Notes: generated from the letters alone by a model not told the origin. DNA of 8,289 bases from Mariniphaga sp. (GCA_013203525.1 JABMQB010000671.1:1-8289); one strand, 5' to 3'; counted from the first letter of the stretch, positions 1-6,343 are shown. A program made the numbers and translations.

Positions 1-50
1 AACCAGGCCAGCCAGGGGTGTTTTTCTGTGATTTTTAAATTTGAATTCAT
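1..50 (-). CDS. nrfA: Cytochrome c nitrite reductase catalytic subunit, N-terminus only (runs off left edge)
   Basis: Only the first 16 codons are present, read leftwards from an ATG at 50..48; the peptide is MNSNLKITEKHPWLAW. NrfA is the periplasmic pentahaem enzyme that reduces nitrite to ammonium with six electrons. The identification rests on two points. First, it starts 13 bases after the nrfH stop, the usual nrfH-nrfA order in epsilonproteobacteria, deltaproteobacteria and Bacteroidota. Second, a short charged start with a Lys/Arg-x-Pro-Trp-x-x-Trp stretch just before a membrane anchor is, as I recall, how Bacteroidota NrfA proteins begin. No haem motif lies inside the window, so the call is contextual. 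The 13-base gap (ATACTATTAACAA on the coding strand) has no clear Shine-Dalgarno sequence. Confidence 0.75.
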   Translation of the reverse strand, partial: MNSNLKITEKHPWLAW

Positions 51-63
51 TTGTTAATAGTAT

Positions 64-639
64 TTAGTTGCTATTTGTAAAATTTTTTATCCATCCCGGA
101 ACAGGACTTTCCGGAAGTGGAACTCTTGCATTTGGTACGCTTGATAAACTATTGACACGTCCATGAGGAACTTCACGGTGACATTCCCAACACTGGCGAT
201 CCTGCCGATGTGCATGATGACCTTCAATGCTTGCTGAAAGTTTTGGATCGGTTATCAATTTCGAATGACACCGAATACAGTTATTATGCACTACTTTAGC
301 TCCTTCTTCCCGAATAAAAATAACTTGTGGCTCTTTTCTTAGCGTAAAAATTGAGGCGTGCCGTAATCCATCTTTTGCTTTGAAATAATATTTATTTGTA
401 ACATTATTATGTGGCACATGGCAATCATTACAGTTTGCAACCTCACGATGCGAACTATGGTTCCAGGTTGCATATTGTGGAGCCATTATATGGCAGTTGA
501 TGCACGTTTTCGGATTATCGGAAAGATAGGAATAAGCCTTTGATACATAAAAGGTGAAAAGAATTATTCCCAAAAAAATACTGGAAATAACCAATACAGG
601 GAACCTCCATTTTTGAGGAGGCAGAAATTTTTTGAGCAT
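64..639 (-). CDS. nrfH: NrfH, tetrahaem quinol dehydrogenase subunit of cytochrome c nitrite reductase (NapC/NirT family)
   Basis: NrfH oxidises membrane quinol and passes electrons to NrfA on the periplasmic face. The 191-residue protein has a short basic N-terminus, one membrane anchor (about residues 12-33) and four CxxCH haem-binding motifs: CINCH 46-50, CNDCH 70-74, CIRCH 121-125 and CWECH 150-154. The first is followed by Ile-Met (Met52), matching the CxxCHxM pattern in which methionine is the unusual axial ligand of haem 1 in characterised NrfH. The KAKDGLRH stretch (about 87-94) holds Lys, Asp and His residues of the kind placed near haem 1 and the quinol site in the family. Length and single anchor are normal for NrfH and too short for pentahaem TorC-type relatives. 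I chose the ATG at 639; an in-frame TTG at 645 would add two residues. It is probably transcribed with nrfA, from the spacer carrying the inverted repeat at 691-714. Confidence 0.95.
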   Translation of the reverse strand: MLKKFLPPQKWRFPVLVISSIFLGIILFTFYVSKAYSYLSDNPKTCINCHIMAPQYATWNHSSHREVANCNDCHVPHNNVTNKYYFKAKDGLRHASIFTLRKEPQVIFIREEGAKVVHNNCIRCHSKLITDPKLSASIEGHHAHRQDRQCWECHREVPHGRVNSLSSVPNARVPLPESPVPGWIKNFTNSN

Positions 640-665
640 AGTCAAATCAGGTTTTATTCTGGTTT

Positions 666-673
666 CAAATATT
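666..673 (-). promoter_or_regulatory. Possible -10 element for nrfHA
   Basis: On the minus strand, 673..666 reads AATATTTG, one mismatch from the Bacteroidota -10 consensus TAnnTTTG. Transcription would start near 658-662, about 20 bases before the nrfH ATG. That places the centre of the inverted repeat at 691-714 roughly 41-44 bases upstream of the start, the class II activator position for CRP/FNR-type regulators. An alternative TATAAT lies at 685..680 on the same strand and would move the start about 12 bases upstream, so the assignment is tentative. Confidence 0.35.
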
Positions 674-690
674 ATGTAAATTATACTTAT

Positions 691-714
691 AAATTGTAAC
701 AGATGTTACAATTT
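691..714. promoter_or_regulatory. Perfect inverted repeat, likely CRP/FNR-family operator for nrfHA
   Basis: The arms AAATTGTAACA (691-701) and TGTTACAATTT (704-714) are exact reverse complements separated by only GA. The core reads TGTAA-N6-TTACA, the half-site spacing of CRP/FNR-superfamily sites (compare TGTGA-N6-TCACA for CRP). The centre lies about 63 bases upstream of the nrfH ATG and about 298 bases upstream of the rightward gene, so nrfHA is the likelier target. Regulation of nitrite ammonification by an FNR-, NnrR- or HcpR-like sensor of oxygen, NO or nitrite would make sense, but which regulator binds here is inference. Confidence 0.65.
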
Positions 715-944
715 TCTACCAATTTAATTTAATTTTTTCAACATTTGAATAATTTATAAAATGACTTATAGTAAAATATGAGTTCTTACTTTTTTAAATC
801 CTATTCTTTAGCTGAAAAAGGAAATATTTTTTGGAGTTTTCAGGAAAAAAAAGAATAAAAATTTTGTAATGGAAATATAAAGATTCTTCCAAAACATTGA
901 GATTAGTATTATAATGCACTATTTAATTAGGTTAAATTATTGGG

Positions 945-962
945 CACAAAAATTGTTTTGTG
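945..962. repeat. Short inverted repeat upstream of the mutL-unit promoter
   Basis: CACAAAA (945-951) and TTTTGTG (956-962) are exact reverse complements around the 4-base centre ATTG. The repeat ends 9 bases before the -10-like element at 972-979 and so covers the region where a -33 element would be expected. It could be a repressor or activator site for the rightward unit. At 7 AT-rich base pairs in an AT-rich spacer, it could also be chance. Confidence 0.35.
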
Positions 963-971
963 AATAAACCT

Positions 972-979
972 TATCTTTG
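972..979 (+). promoter_or_regulatory. Bacteroidota-type -10 element for the mutL unit
   Basis: TATCTTTG is a perfect match to the TAnnTTTG consensus of the Bacteroidota housekeeping sigma factor. It ends 21 bases before the ATG at 1001, implying a short leader. No TTTG occurs at the preferred 19-21 base spacing upstream: the sequence there is A-rich, and the nearest TTG-containing stretches, around 953-960, are too close. The promoter may therefore be weak or factor-dependent. Confidence 0.5.
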
Positions 980-1000
980 TAATTCAAAACAGAAACAAAT

Positions 1001-1315
1001 ATGATTGGCAAATTTTTTTATATCCCAAAATCCAAACGGTTTAATATTACACCCCGATTTCACGATCCGGATCAGGAAGAAAGAGACGCACGTGAACAGA
1101 GGATAAAAGGTGAATTAGGTATAGAAGATGAAAAATTAGATAATGGGAAACCATTTAGGCCAAATATTAAAGGCCAATTCAGGGATACCGGAGGTTGGCA
1201 ATCGAAATCAAGCCCTGATGCACGGAGGTCTTCAAATACAAGGTTGATTATATTGATTTTGATATTTACCTTAATAGCATATTTATTGTTCTTTTCCGAT
1301 TTTAATCTTTTTTAG
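1001..1315 (+). CDS. Small C-terminally anchored membrane protein of unknown function, coupled to mutL
   Basis: I do not recognise a named family. The 104-residue protein has a basic, aromatic N-terminus (MIGKFFYIPKSKRF), a strongly charged and probably flexible middle (about 20-80, including a run of Asp/Glu/Arg from 22 to 46), and one strongly hydrophobic segment at 82-98 followed by a short tail ending in FNLF. There is no signal peptide, so the expected arrangement is a cytoplasmic domain held on the membrane by its C-terminus. The ATG at 1001 is preceded by an A-rich leader (AAAACAGAAACAAAT) and the -10 element at 972-979. The TAG stop shares one base with the GTG start of mutL, so the two are almost certainly co-transcribed and perhaps translationally coupled. 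I believe similar short proteins sit beside mutL in related Bacteroidota, but I cannot confirm this here. Confidence 0.75.
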   Translation: MIGKFFYIPKSKRFNITPRFHDPDQEERDAREQRIKGELGIEDEKLDNGKPFRPNIKGQFRDTGGWQSKSSPDARRSSNTRLIILILIFTLIAYLLFFSDFNLF

Positions 1316-3156
1316 TGAGTGATATAATTCAGCTATTACCCGATTCAGTAGCCAATCAGATTGCAGCTGGTGAAGTTATCCAGCGCCCGGCATCTGTGGT
1401 TAAGGAGCTTGTAGAAAATGCACTTGACTCGGGGGCCACTGAAATTAAAATTCATATTAAAGATGCAGGAAAAACGCTAATCCAGATTTCGGATAATGGA
1501 TGTGGAATGTCGCCAACTGATGCACGGATGGCATTTGAGCGGCATGCAACTTCAAAAATTAGTAATGCCAACGATCTGTTTGCCATTCGTACTATGGGTT
1601 TTCGGGGAGAGGCACTTGCTTCAGTAGCTGCAATTGCCAATATTGAATTACGAACAAAACGATTTGAGGATGAGGTGGGGACATTTATACATATTAACGG
1701 TTCGGAAGTAGTAACACAAGAACCAGCTGCATGTAATAATGGAACTTCACTCCAGGTAAAAAACCTGTTTTTTAATGTTCCTGCGCGGCGAAAATTTTTA
1801 AAATCGAATAGTACAGAACTAAAACATATACTTTACGAATTTCAAAGGGTAGCATTACCCAATCCCGATATTGCATTTTATTTGTATCATAATAACCTGG
1901 CATTGTACGAATTATCGGCTTCCAATCAAATAAAACGGATTTTAGGTTTGTTCGGGAAAAACATAGGGCAAAGCCTTGTGCCGGTAAATAACCAAACAAG
2001 TATTATCAGTATTTCAGGATTTGTTGGCCAGCCAAAATTTGCCAGAAAAACTTTAGGCGAGCAGTTTCTATTTGTAAATAAACGGTATTTTCGTCATCCA
2101 TACTTTCATAAATCGGTATTGCTTTCATTTGAAAAATTATTGGCTCCTGAGACGATACCATCTTATTTTCTATTTTTTGATATTAATCCCGAAGCAATTG
2201 ATATAAACGTTCATCCAACCAAAACAGAAATCAAATTTGAGGATGACAGGGCAATCTGGCAGATTGTGCATGCTGCAGTCCGTGAATCATTGGGAAAACA
2301 TAATGTAGTCCCTACCATTGATTTTGACCAGAGTGGTAACATTGAAATTCCGGTTGCCCCAAAGCCCGGAACCGAAGTTCCGATTCCAAAAATTGATGTG
2401 GATCCGGATTATAATCCATTCAATGAAAAATCATCAGGAGTACAAGGGTCATTTAAAAAAACAGAATTAGAAAGAACCAATCAGGATAATTGGGAACGAT
2501 TATATGAGAAAAAGGAATTTGATGAGGGAAATATTACTTCTCTGGCCAGTAATGAAAAGGATTTATATTCGGGGGAGGAATCGGGTTTTTCAGGTAAAAA
2601 AATCATGCAGTTTAAAGGAAAATATATCCTTACACCTGTAAAATCAGGTTTAATGGTAATTGATCAAAAACGTGCTCAGGAAAGAATTTTGTTTGAAAAA
2701 TTTATGGAAGTATTAAAATCTGATTCAGTGGCCAGCCAGCAACAATTATTTCCTCAAACCATTGAATTAAATCCGGTAGATGCTGCATTGCTTGCAGAAA
2801 TACTTGATGATTTGCAAAGCCTGGGATTTGATATCAGAGAATTTGGCGGTAACACTTTTATAATTAATGGAACACCGGGAATACTAGACAATCCATCACC
2901 GGCAAGTGTGATTGAAAAATTACTCGAAGAATACAAAAATTCACCTATCGATGCAAAAAGCAAAGTTCGTGAACAAGTGGCTGCATCATTGGCAAAAGCA
3001 GCATCAATAAATTATGGTACTGAGTTAAACCCGGAAGAAATGAGCCATTTAATTGATAATTTGTTTGCGTGTGAAACGCCCAATTATTCACCGGATGGGA
3101 AGCCAGTTCTGTCGATATTATCATTAGATAATATCGAAAAAAGTTTTTTAAAATGA
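1315..3156 (+). CDS. mutL: DNA mismatch repair protein MutL
   Basis: MutL links mismatch recognition by MutS to strand removal. The 613-residue protein has a GHKL ATPase domain with all key motifs: ELVENALD at 31-38 (Glu31 the likely catalytic base, Asn35 for Mg), DNGCGM at 60-65, GFRGEAL at 95-101, and the conserved lysine of NVHPTK (Lys303). A variable linker spans about 335-425. The C-terminal dimerisation domain starts near 430. It holds a region equivalent to the endonuclease motif DQHA(X)2E(X)4E, but reads DQKRAQERILFE (450-461): Asp450, Glu456 and Glu461 are kept while His is Lys452. The CPHGRP-like site is replaced by CETPNYSPDGKP (586-597). QQQLFP (475-480) resembles the sliding-clamp-binding motif of MutL regulatory subdomains. 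The GTG start is chosen because the conserved N-terminus (IQLLPDSVANQIAAGEV) begins at residue 5. It overlaps the upstream TAG by one base. Confidence 0.97.
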   Translation: MSDIIQLLPDSVANQIAAGEVIQRPASVVKELVENALDSGATEIKIHIKDAGKTLIQISDNGCGMSPTDARMAFERHATSKISNANDLFAIRTMGFRGEALASVAAIANIELRTKRFEDEVGTFIHINGSEVVTQEPAACNNGTSLQVKNLFFNVPARRKFLKSNSTELKHILYEFQRVALPNPDIAFYLYHNNLALYELSASNQIKRILGLFGKNIGQSLVPVNNQTSIISISGFVGQPKFARKTLGEQFLFVNKRYFRHPYFHKSVLLSFEKLLAPETIPSYFLFFDINPEAIDINVHPTKTEIKFEDDRAIWQIVHAAVRESLGKHNVVPTIDFDQSGNIEIPVAPKPGTEVPIPKIDVDPDYNPFNEKSSGVQGSFKKTELERTNQDNWERLYEKKEFDEGNITSLASNEKDLYSGEESGFSGKKIMQFKGKYILTPVKSGLMVIDQKRAQERILFEKFMEVLKSDSVASQQQLFPQTIELNPVDAALLAEILDDLQSLGFDIREFGGNTFIINGTPGILDNPSPASVIEKLLEEYKNSPIDAKSKVREQVAASLAKAASINYGTELNPEEMSHLIDNLFACETPNYSPDGKPVLSILSLDNIEKSFLK

Positions 3157-3227
3157 CAGAATGTCGTAAAATAGAGGGAGTTTTTTTATTGGCCCGACTC
3201 TTGTGATAGAAACGAAAAATTAGAAAA

Positions 3228-4049
3228 ATGAATCAATTTAGGCCTAATTTGGGCAATATACCTCCGGTGGTAAAAAACCTTATTATAATAAATGTTCTTT
3301 TATTAGCCGCTACATGGATAATGGAAAAAGCGGGGATCAATTTGGTTGATTATCTAGGTTTGCATAATCCTCAATCGGATAAATTTATGCTTCATCAGAT
3401 TTTCACGCATATGTTTATGCATGATACGAGAAGTATTTTTCATATTTTCTTTAATATGTTCGCCTTGTGGATGTTTGGGCGTGTTTTAGAAAGTGTTTGG
3501 GGATCAAAACGATTTCTGATGTATTACCTTATAACCGGAGTTGGTGCGGCAGCTTTGCATACATTTGTAAATTATATAAGTATTGCATCGATGCAAAATG
3601 CTTTGGAGGCATTTGCTAATACTCCCTCACCTCAATTACTTGATCAATTTGTGCAGAAACATTTACAGCGGCCTACTGTTCAGGTAATGGATTTTATTAA
3701 TTCCTGGTATGATAATCCTGCTAATTCATCGTTTGCAATTGAGGGGCAACGTTTAATGGAGCGGATTTTTCAACTAAATATTGATATTGCAACAGTTGGT
3801 GCATCGGGAGCTGTATTTGGAATTCTATTGGCTTTTGGTATGCTTTTCCCCAATACACAGCTAATGCTTATTTTCCCACCAATACCTATTAAAGCCAAAT
3901 ATTTTGTAATTGGATATGGTGTTGTTGAACTTTATCTTGGGCTTACCCAACCTGGTAGCAACATTGCCCATTTTGCCCATTTAGGTGGTATGTTATTTGG
4001 TTTTATTTTGATAAAGTACTGGAATAAATCAACTAAAAATTTTTATTAA
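3228..4049 (+). CDS. Rhomboid-family intramembrane serine protease (first of a tandem pair)
   Basis: Rhomboids cleave membrane proteins within or next to their transmembrane segments. The 273-residue protein keeps the signature elements: HIFFN (His72, Asn76) in the second membrane segment, GASGAVFG (191-198, nucleophile Ser193) in the fourth, and AHLGGMLFG in the sixth, where His251 precedes the GxxxG pair Gly254/Gly258. About six membrane helices are visible (near 16-33, 70-88, 96-117, 189-206, 223-239, 247-264). A polar stretch of about 70 residues (118-187) is inserted between helices 3 and 4; by GlpG topology it should face the periplasm near the active site. It begins 71 bases after mutL with an A-rich leader and no visible promoter, so read-through from mutL is likely. 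Substrates are unknown. Confidence 0.93.
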   Translation: MNQFRPNLGNIPPVVKNLIIINVLLLAATWIMEKAGINLVDYLGLHNPQSDKFMLHQIFTHMFMHDTRSIFHIFFNMFALWMFGRVLESVWGSKRFLMYYLITGVGAAALHTFVNYISIASMQNALEAFANTPSPQLLDQFVQKHLQRPTVQVMDFINSWYDNPANSSFAIEGQRLMERIFQLNIDIATVGASGAVFGILLAFGMLFPNTQLMLIFPPIPIKAKYFVIGYGVVELYLGLTQPGSNIAHFAHLGGMLFGFILIKYWNKSTKNFY

Positions 4050-4052
4050 GAA

Positions 4053-4922
4053 ATGAATCTGGCTGATGAAATAAAAAAATCTTTTAAACAGGGATCGGTT
4101 TTAACCAGGCTGATTTATATAAACCTGGGAGTTTTCCTGTTTGTCAGGATTATTCAATTATTCTTTTTTCTGGGGGGGAATGATTTTTTACTTTTGGATT
4201 GGTTGGCATTACCTGATAGTCCAGCAGAAACTATACGGCGCCCGTGGACATTGATAACATATATGTTTCTGCATTACGATTTCCTCCATATTCTTTTTAA
4301 TATCATAGGATTATATTGGTTTGGCAAACTATTTCTTGACAGGTTTGAACAAGACAAACTACTTGGGCTATATATCCTGGGTGGATTGGCTGGCGGTGTT
4401 TTATATATGCTGGCTTATAATTTTCTTCCGGCATTTACAGATGTCAATGGATTGTTGATGGGTGCATCGGCAGCAGTAATTGCCATTTTAGTAGCAATTG
4501 CTGTTTATGAACCAAACAGGGAAATCCATCTTGCTTTTATTGGAGCAGTTAAATTAAAATATGTAGCAAGATTCTATGTTTTGTTCTCTGTAATCGGAAT
4601 TTCAACTTCAAATCCTGGAGGGAATATTGCACATCTTGGTGGTGCAATGTTTGGTTGGTTATATATGGTTCAGTTAAGGAAAGGCAAAGATATGAGTTCA
4701 GGAATTGTTAAGTTTATTAATAAACTGGCTGCATTTTTTAAACCTCGCCAGAAAATAAGGGTAACTCACAAACAACCACCCCGCGACGATTATCAATACA
4801 ATAAACAAAAAAATGAGAATCAGGAAGAAATAAATAAGATACTGGACAAAATTGCTAAATCGGGGTACGATAGCCTTTCAAAAAGAGAAAAAGAAATATT
4901 GTTTAATCAGGGCAAGAAATAA
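4053..4922 (+). CDS. Rhomboid-family intramembrane serine protease with C-terminal cytoplasmic tail (second of a tandem pair)
   Basis: This 289-residue rhomboid starts 3 bases after the stop of the first and must be co-transcribed with it. It shows the RRPWTLITYMFLH loop-1 region (62-74), HILFN (His79, Asn83), GASA (137-140, nucleophile Ser139) and AHLGGAMFG, where His194 is the catalytic histidine. It lacks the long helix 3-4 insertion of its neighbour. After the last helix (about 193-208) comes a basic, polar tail of about 80 residues. The tail ends in a helix-like segment, INKILDKIAKSGYDSLSKRE (260-279), a motif I associate with the tails of Bacteroidota rhomboids (DUF6576-like, from memory). 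The two paralogues have diverged strongly, so they probably have separate substrates or work as a pair. Confidence 0.93.
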   Translation: MNLADEIKKSFKQGSVLTRLIYINLGVFLFVRIIQLFFFLGGNDFLLLDWLALPDSPAETIRRPWTLITYMFLHYDFLHILFNIIGLYWFGKLFLDRFEQDKLLGLYILGGLAGGVLYMLAYNFLPAFTDVNGLLMGASAAVIAILVAIAVYEPNREIHLAFIGAVKLKYVARFYVLFSVIGISTSNPGGNIAHLGGAMFGWLYMVQLRKGKDMSSGIVKFINKLAAFFKPRQKIRVTHKQPPRDDYQYNKQKNENQEEINKILDKIAKSGYDSLSKREKEILFNQGKK

Positions 4923-4944
4923 GTTGCTTATAAGAATTTTATAA

Positions 4945-5868
4945 CTATAAATCTACTTTATTTCCATGAGCTTGCTTAATACTTGCATTTAGCTCGAAAC
5001 CAATCAGTAATATTAAAGACAGAAAATAAATTAGCAACATAACAATTAAAAGGGTTCCGATTGAACCATATAATTTGTTGTATTGCGAGAAGTTGTTGAT
5101 ATAATAACCGAATCCGACAAATGTGACAATACTTAAGACAGTTGCAAGTGATCCTCCGGCCGAAATAAAACGCCATTGGGTTTTTTTTGCCGGCGCCATA
5201 TAATATAAAAACGAATAGGCAAAGAAAAACAATGCAATAATGATTATCCATCGGCCAACCGTTAGCAGGTAAAATGTAAATTGGTTTTGCAGATCCAAAA
5301 CATCCTTAATTAACCATTGGCCTCCAGCCAGCATAGCAATTGTTAATGTAAGCAGAATAGAAAGTATTAATAATAACAAAATGGAAACAAGTCTTTGTCC
5401 GAGCCAACTGTGCTTTTTATAATTATGAACAGTTGAATCAAATGCTACCATCATTGCAGTAAAACCATTGGTTGAAAAAAGCAGAGCCATAAAAAATCCG
5501 AGTGATAATAAATCACCCCTGCGCTCATTCAGAATTCCATCAATTGTATCCTTAATCCAAAAATACACGCTATCTGGCACAATATCTTTAATAATCAGAT
5601 ATAAATCGTCCTGAAAATTAGGGATGGGCATATAGGGGATTAATGTAAAAACAAAAATAATTGTTGGAAACAAAGCAAGGAAAAAACTAAATGCAATTCC
5701 TGAAGCTCTGGTTGTTATTGCACCCTTCGTTATACTTTTCCAAAAAAACAATGATACATCGTAAAGTGGGACACCATCAAAAAAAGGAAGTGTAATCCGT
5801 TTAGCCCGGATTACTATACGCAATCCAATCCTTTTTAATCTTCGTGAATGAAATATGCCCATAGACAT
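4945..5868 (-). CDS. YihY/BrkB-family inner membrane protein
   Basis: The 307-residue protein has a basic cytoplasmic N-terminus and six membrane segments (about 57-78, 120-143, 160-182, 198-222, 235-257, 268-292), the usual layout of the YihY/BrkB family (formerly mislabelled ribonuclease BN). Conserved marks visible are RASGIAFSFFLALFPTIIF (54-72), LYYMAP (221-226) and YGSIGTLLIVML (267-278) followed by IGFELNA (289-295), where the family usually has GAE-L. The biochemical function of the family is not established; roles in envelope transport or resistance have been suggested. Its ATG at 5868..5866 overlaps the TAA of the upstream DUF4783-like gene (TAATG), so the pair should be translationally coupled. 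A second Met at codon 3 is a possible alternative start. It converges with the rhomboid gene, leaving 22 bases between the stops and no clear terminator. Confidence 0.92.
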   Translation of the reverse strand: MSMGIFHSRRLKRIGLRIVIRAKRITLPFFDGVPLYDVSLFFWKSITKGAITTRASGIAFSFFLALFPTIIFVFTLIPYMPIPNFQDDLYLIIKDIVPDSVYFWIKDTIDGILNERRGDLLSLGFFMALLFSTNGFTAMMVAFDSTVHNYKKHSWLGQRLVSILLLLILSILLTLTIAMLAGGQWLIKDVLDLQNQFTFYLLTVGRWIIIIALFFFAYSFLYYMAPAKKTQWRFISAGGSLATVLSIVTFVGFGYYINNFSQYNKLYGSIGTLLIVMLLIYFLSLILLIGFELNASIKQAHGNKVDL

Positions 5869-6266
5869 TATGACTGTTTTTCAATACGTAGTTGGTGGAT
5901 GTATGATTTGCCTTTTTCAACCTTTAATAAAAAATGCACCCTGAAAATTCCCTTATTAGTCAGGAGGTTTCCAATAACAAATTTTGCTCCTTCTTTGCCT
6001 CCATCATGGATAATAGTGAATTTTTCGGTTTGATATTCCGAAAAAAACTTACTGACTATTTGTTGTGCTTGTGCTTTACTATAAGCGTTGTCATTTTCAA
6101 GAATTACCAGTTCAACATTTTGGTAAAAAAAGCCGGAAAGCACTTTAGCATCCCCAGTGTTGAGGCTTGTGATTATCTTATCCGGAATTTCTTCCTGTGC
6201 AAACGATGTCAAAAAGAAGAGTGGTAAAATTAAAAGTGGAAATATCTTATTTATTCTTATCTTCAT
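5868..6266 (-). CDS. Secreted DUF4783-like protein (NTF2-like fold expected)
   Basis: The 132-residue protein has a clear signal peptide: basic MKIRINK, a hydrophobic core at about 8-20, and likely cleavage after SFA at residue 23, before QEEIP. The mature part of about 109 residues alternates short helices and strands. Features such as IITSLNTGDAKVLSGFF (31-47), VELVILENDNAYSKAQAQQI (51-70) and a C-terminal strand pair around FRVHFLLKVEKGKSYIHQLR (108-127) fit the DUF4783 family of small Bacteroidota exported proteins, which I expect to adopt an NTF2-like cone fold. No catalytic residues can be assigned. There is no lipobox cysteine, so it should be periplasmic or secreted rather than lipidated. 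It is the first gene of a two-gene unit with the YihY-family gene, and its ATG lies 14 bases from the inverted repeat at 6281-6313. Confidence 0.8.
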   Translation of the reverse strand: MKIRINKIFPLLILPLFFLTSFAQEEIPDKIITSLNTGDAKVLSGFFYQNVELVILENDNAYSKAQAQQIVSKFFSEYQTEKFTIIHDGGKEGAKFVIGNLLTNKGIFRVHFLLKVEKGKSYIHQLRIEKQS

Positions 6267-6280
6267 TACACTATTGTTTT

Positions 6281-6313
6281 CAATTTTTGTATCAAAAGGA
6301 GATACAAAAATTG
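6281..6313. promoter_or_regulatory. Perfect 13-bp inverted repeat in the divergent rlmH/DUF4783 spacer
   Basis: CAATTTTTGTATC (6281-6293) and GATACAAAAATTG (6301-6313) are exact reverse complements around the 7-base centre AAAAGGA. The repeat lies between two divergent start codons, 14 bases from the DUF4783-like ATG and 67 bases from the rlmH ATG. It could be an operator for both units, or a hairpin in the leader of the DUF4783 transcript. It has no GC-rich stem and no adjoining U tract, and it sits upstream of both genes, so an intrinsic terminator is unlikely. Confidence 0.6.
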
Positions 6314-6343
6314 TGCAAATTAAAAATATGCCGCTTATATTAG
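6312..6343 (+). promoter_or_regulatory. Possible promoter for rlmH
   Basis: TATATTAG at 6336-6343 is one mismatch from the -10 consensus TAnnTTTG. TGTG at 6312-6315, 20 bases upstream, is one mismatch from the -33 TTTG. Transcription would start near 6349-6352, about 30 bases before the rlmH ATG. The -33 would touch the right arm of the inverted repeat at 6281-6313, so a protein bound there could block or assist polymerase. Both matches are imperfect in very AT-rich DNA. Confidence 0.3.

Larger units (their letters stand above)
646..1000. other. Divergent intergenic spacer between nrfHA and the mutL unit
   Basis: These 355 bases are very AT-rich and contain no convincing gene. They separate nrfH (leftward) from the 104-residue membrane protein and mutL (rightward). 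Three features stand out, each listed separately: a perfect inverted repeat at 691-714, a smaller one at 945-962, and a -10-like element at 972-979. The middle part, about 720-940, has runs of A and T but no tRNA-like fold, no GC-rich hairpin with a U tract and no repeat I could identify. A 26-codon reading frame at 778-858 is not supported as a gene. Confidence 0.8.

Noticed and set aside
640..645. TTG start for nrfH two codons upstream of the ATG.
   Set aside because: The ATG at 639 is a stronger start and gives the same anchor and haem layout; the difference is two residues.
778..858. A 26-codon plus-strand reading frame (ATG to TAA) inside the nrfH/mutL spacer.
   Set aside because: It has no ribosome-binding signal, its composition matches the surrounding AT-rich DNA, and frames of this size are expected by chance.
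4928..4944. TTATAA-GAATT-TTATAA hairpin between the convergent rhomboid and YihY genes, a possible two-way terminator.
   Set aside because: The stem is 6 AT pairs only, each arm is itself a palindrome, and there is no U tract; too weak to call a terminator.
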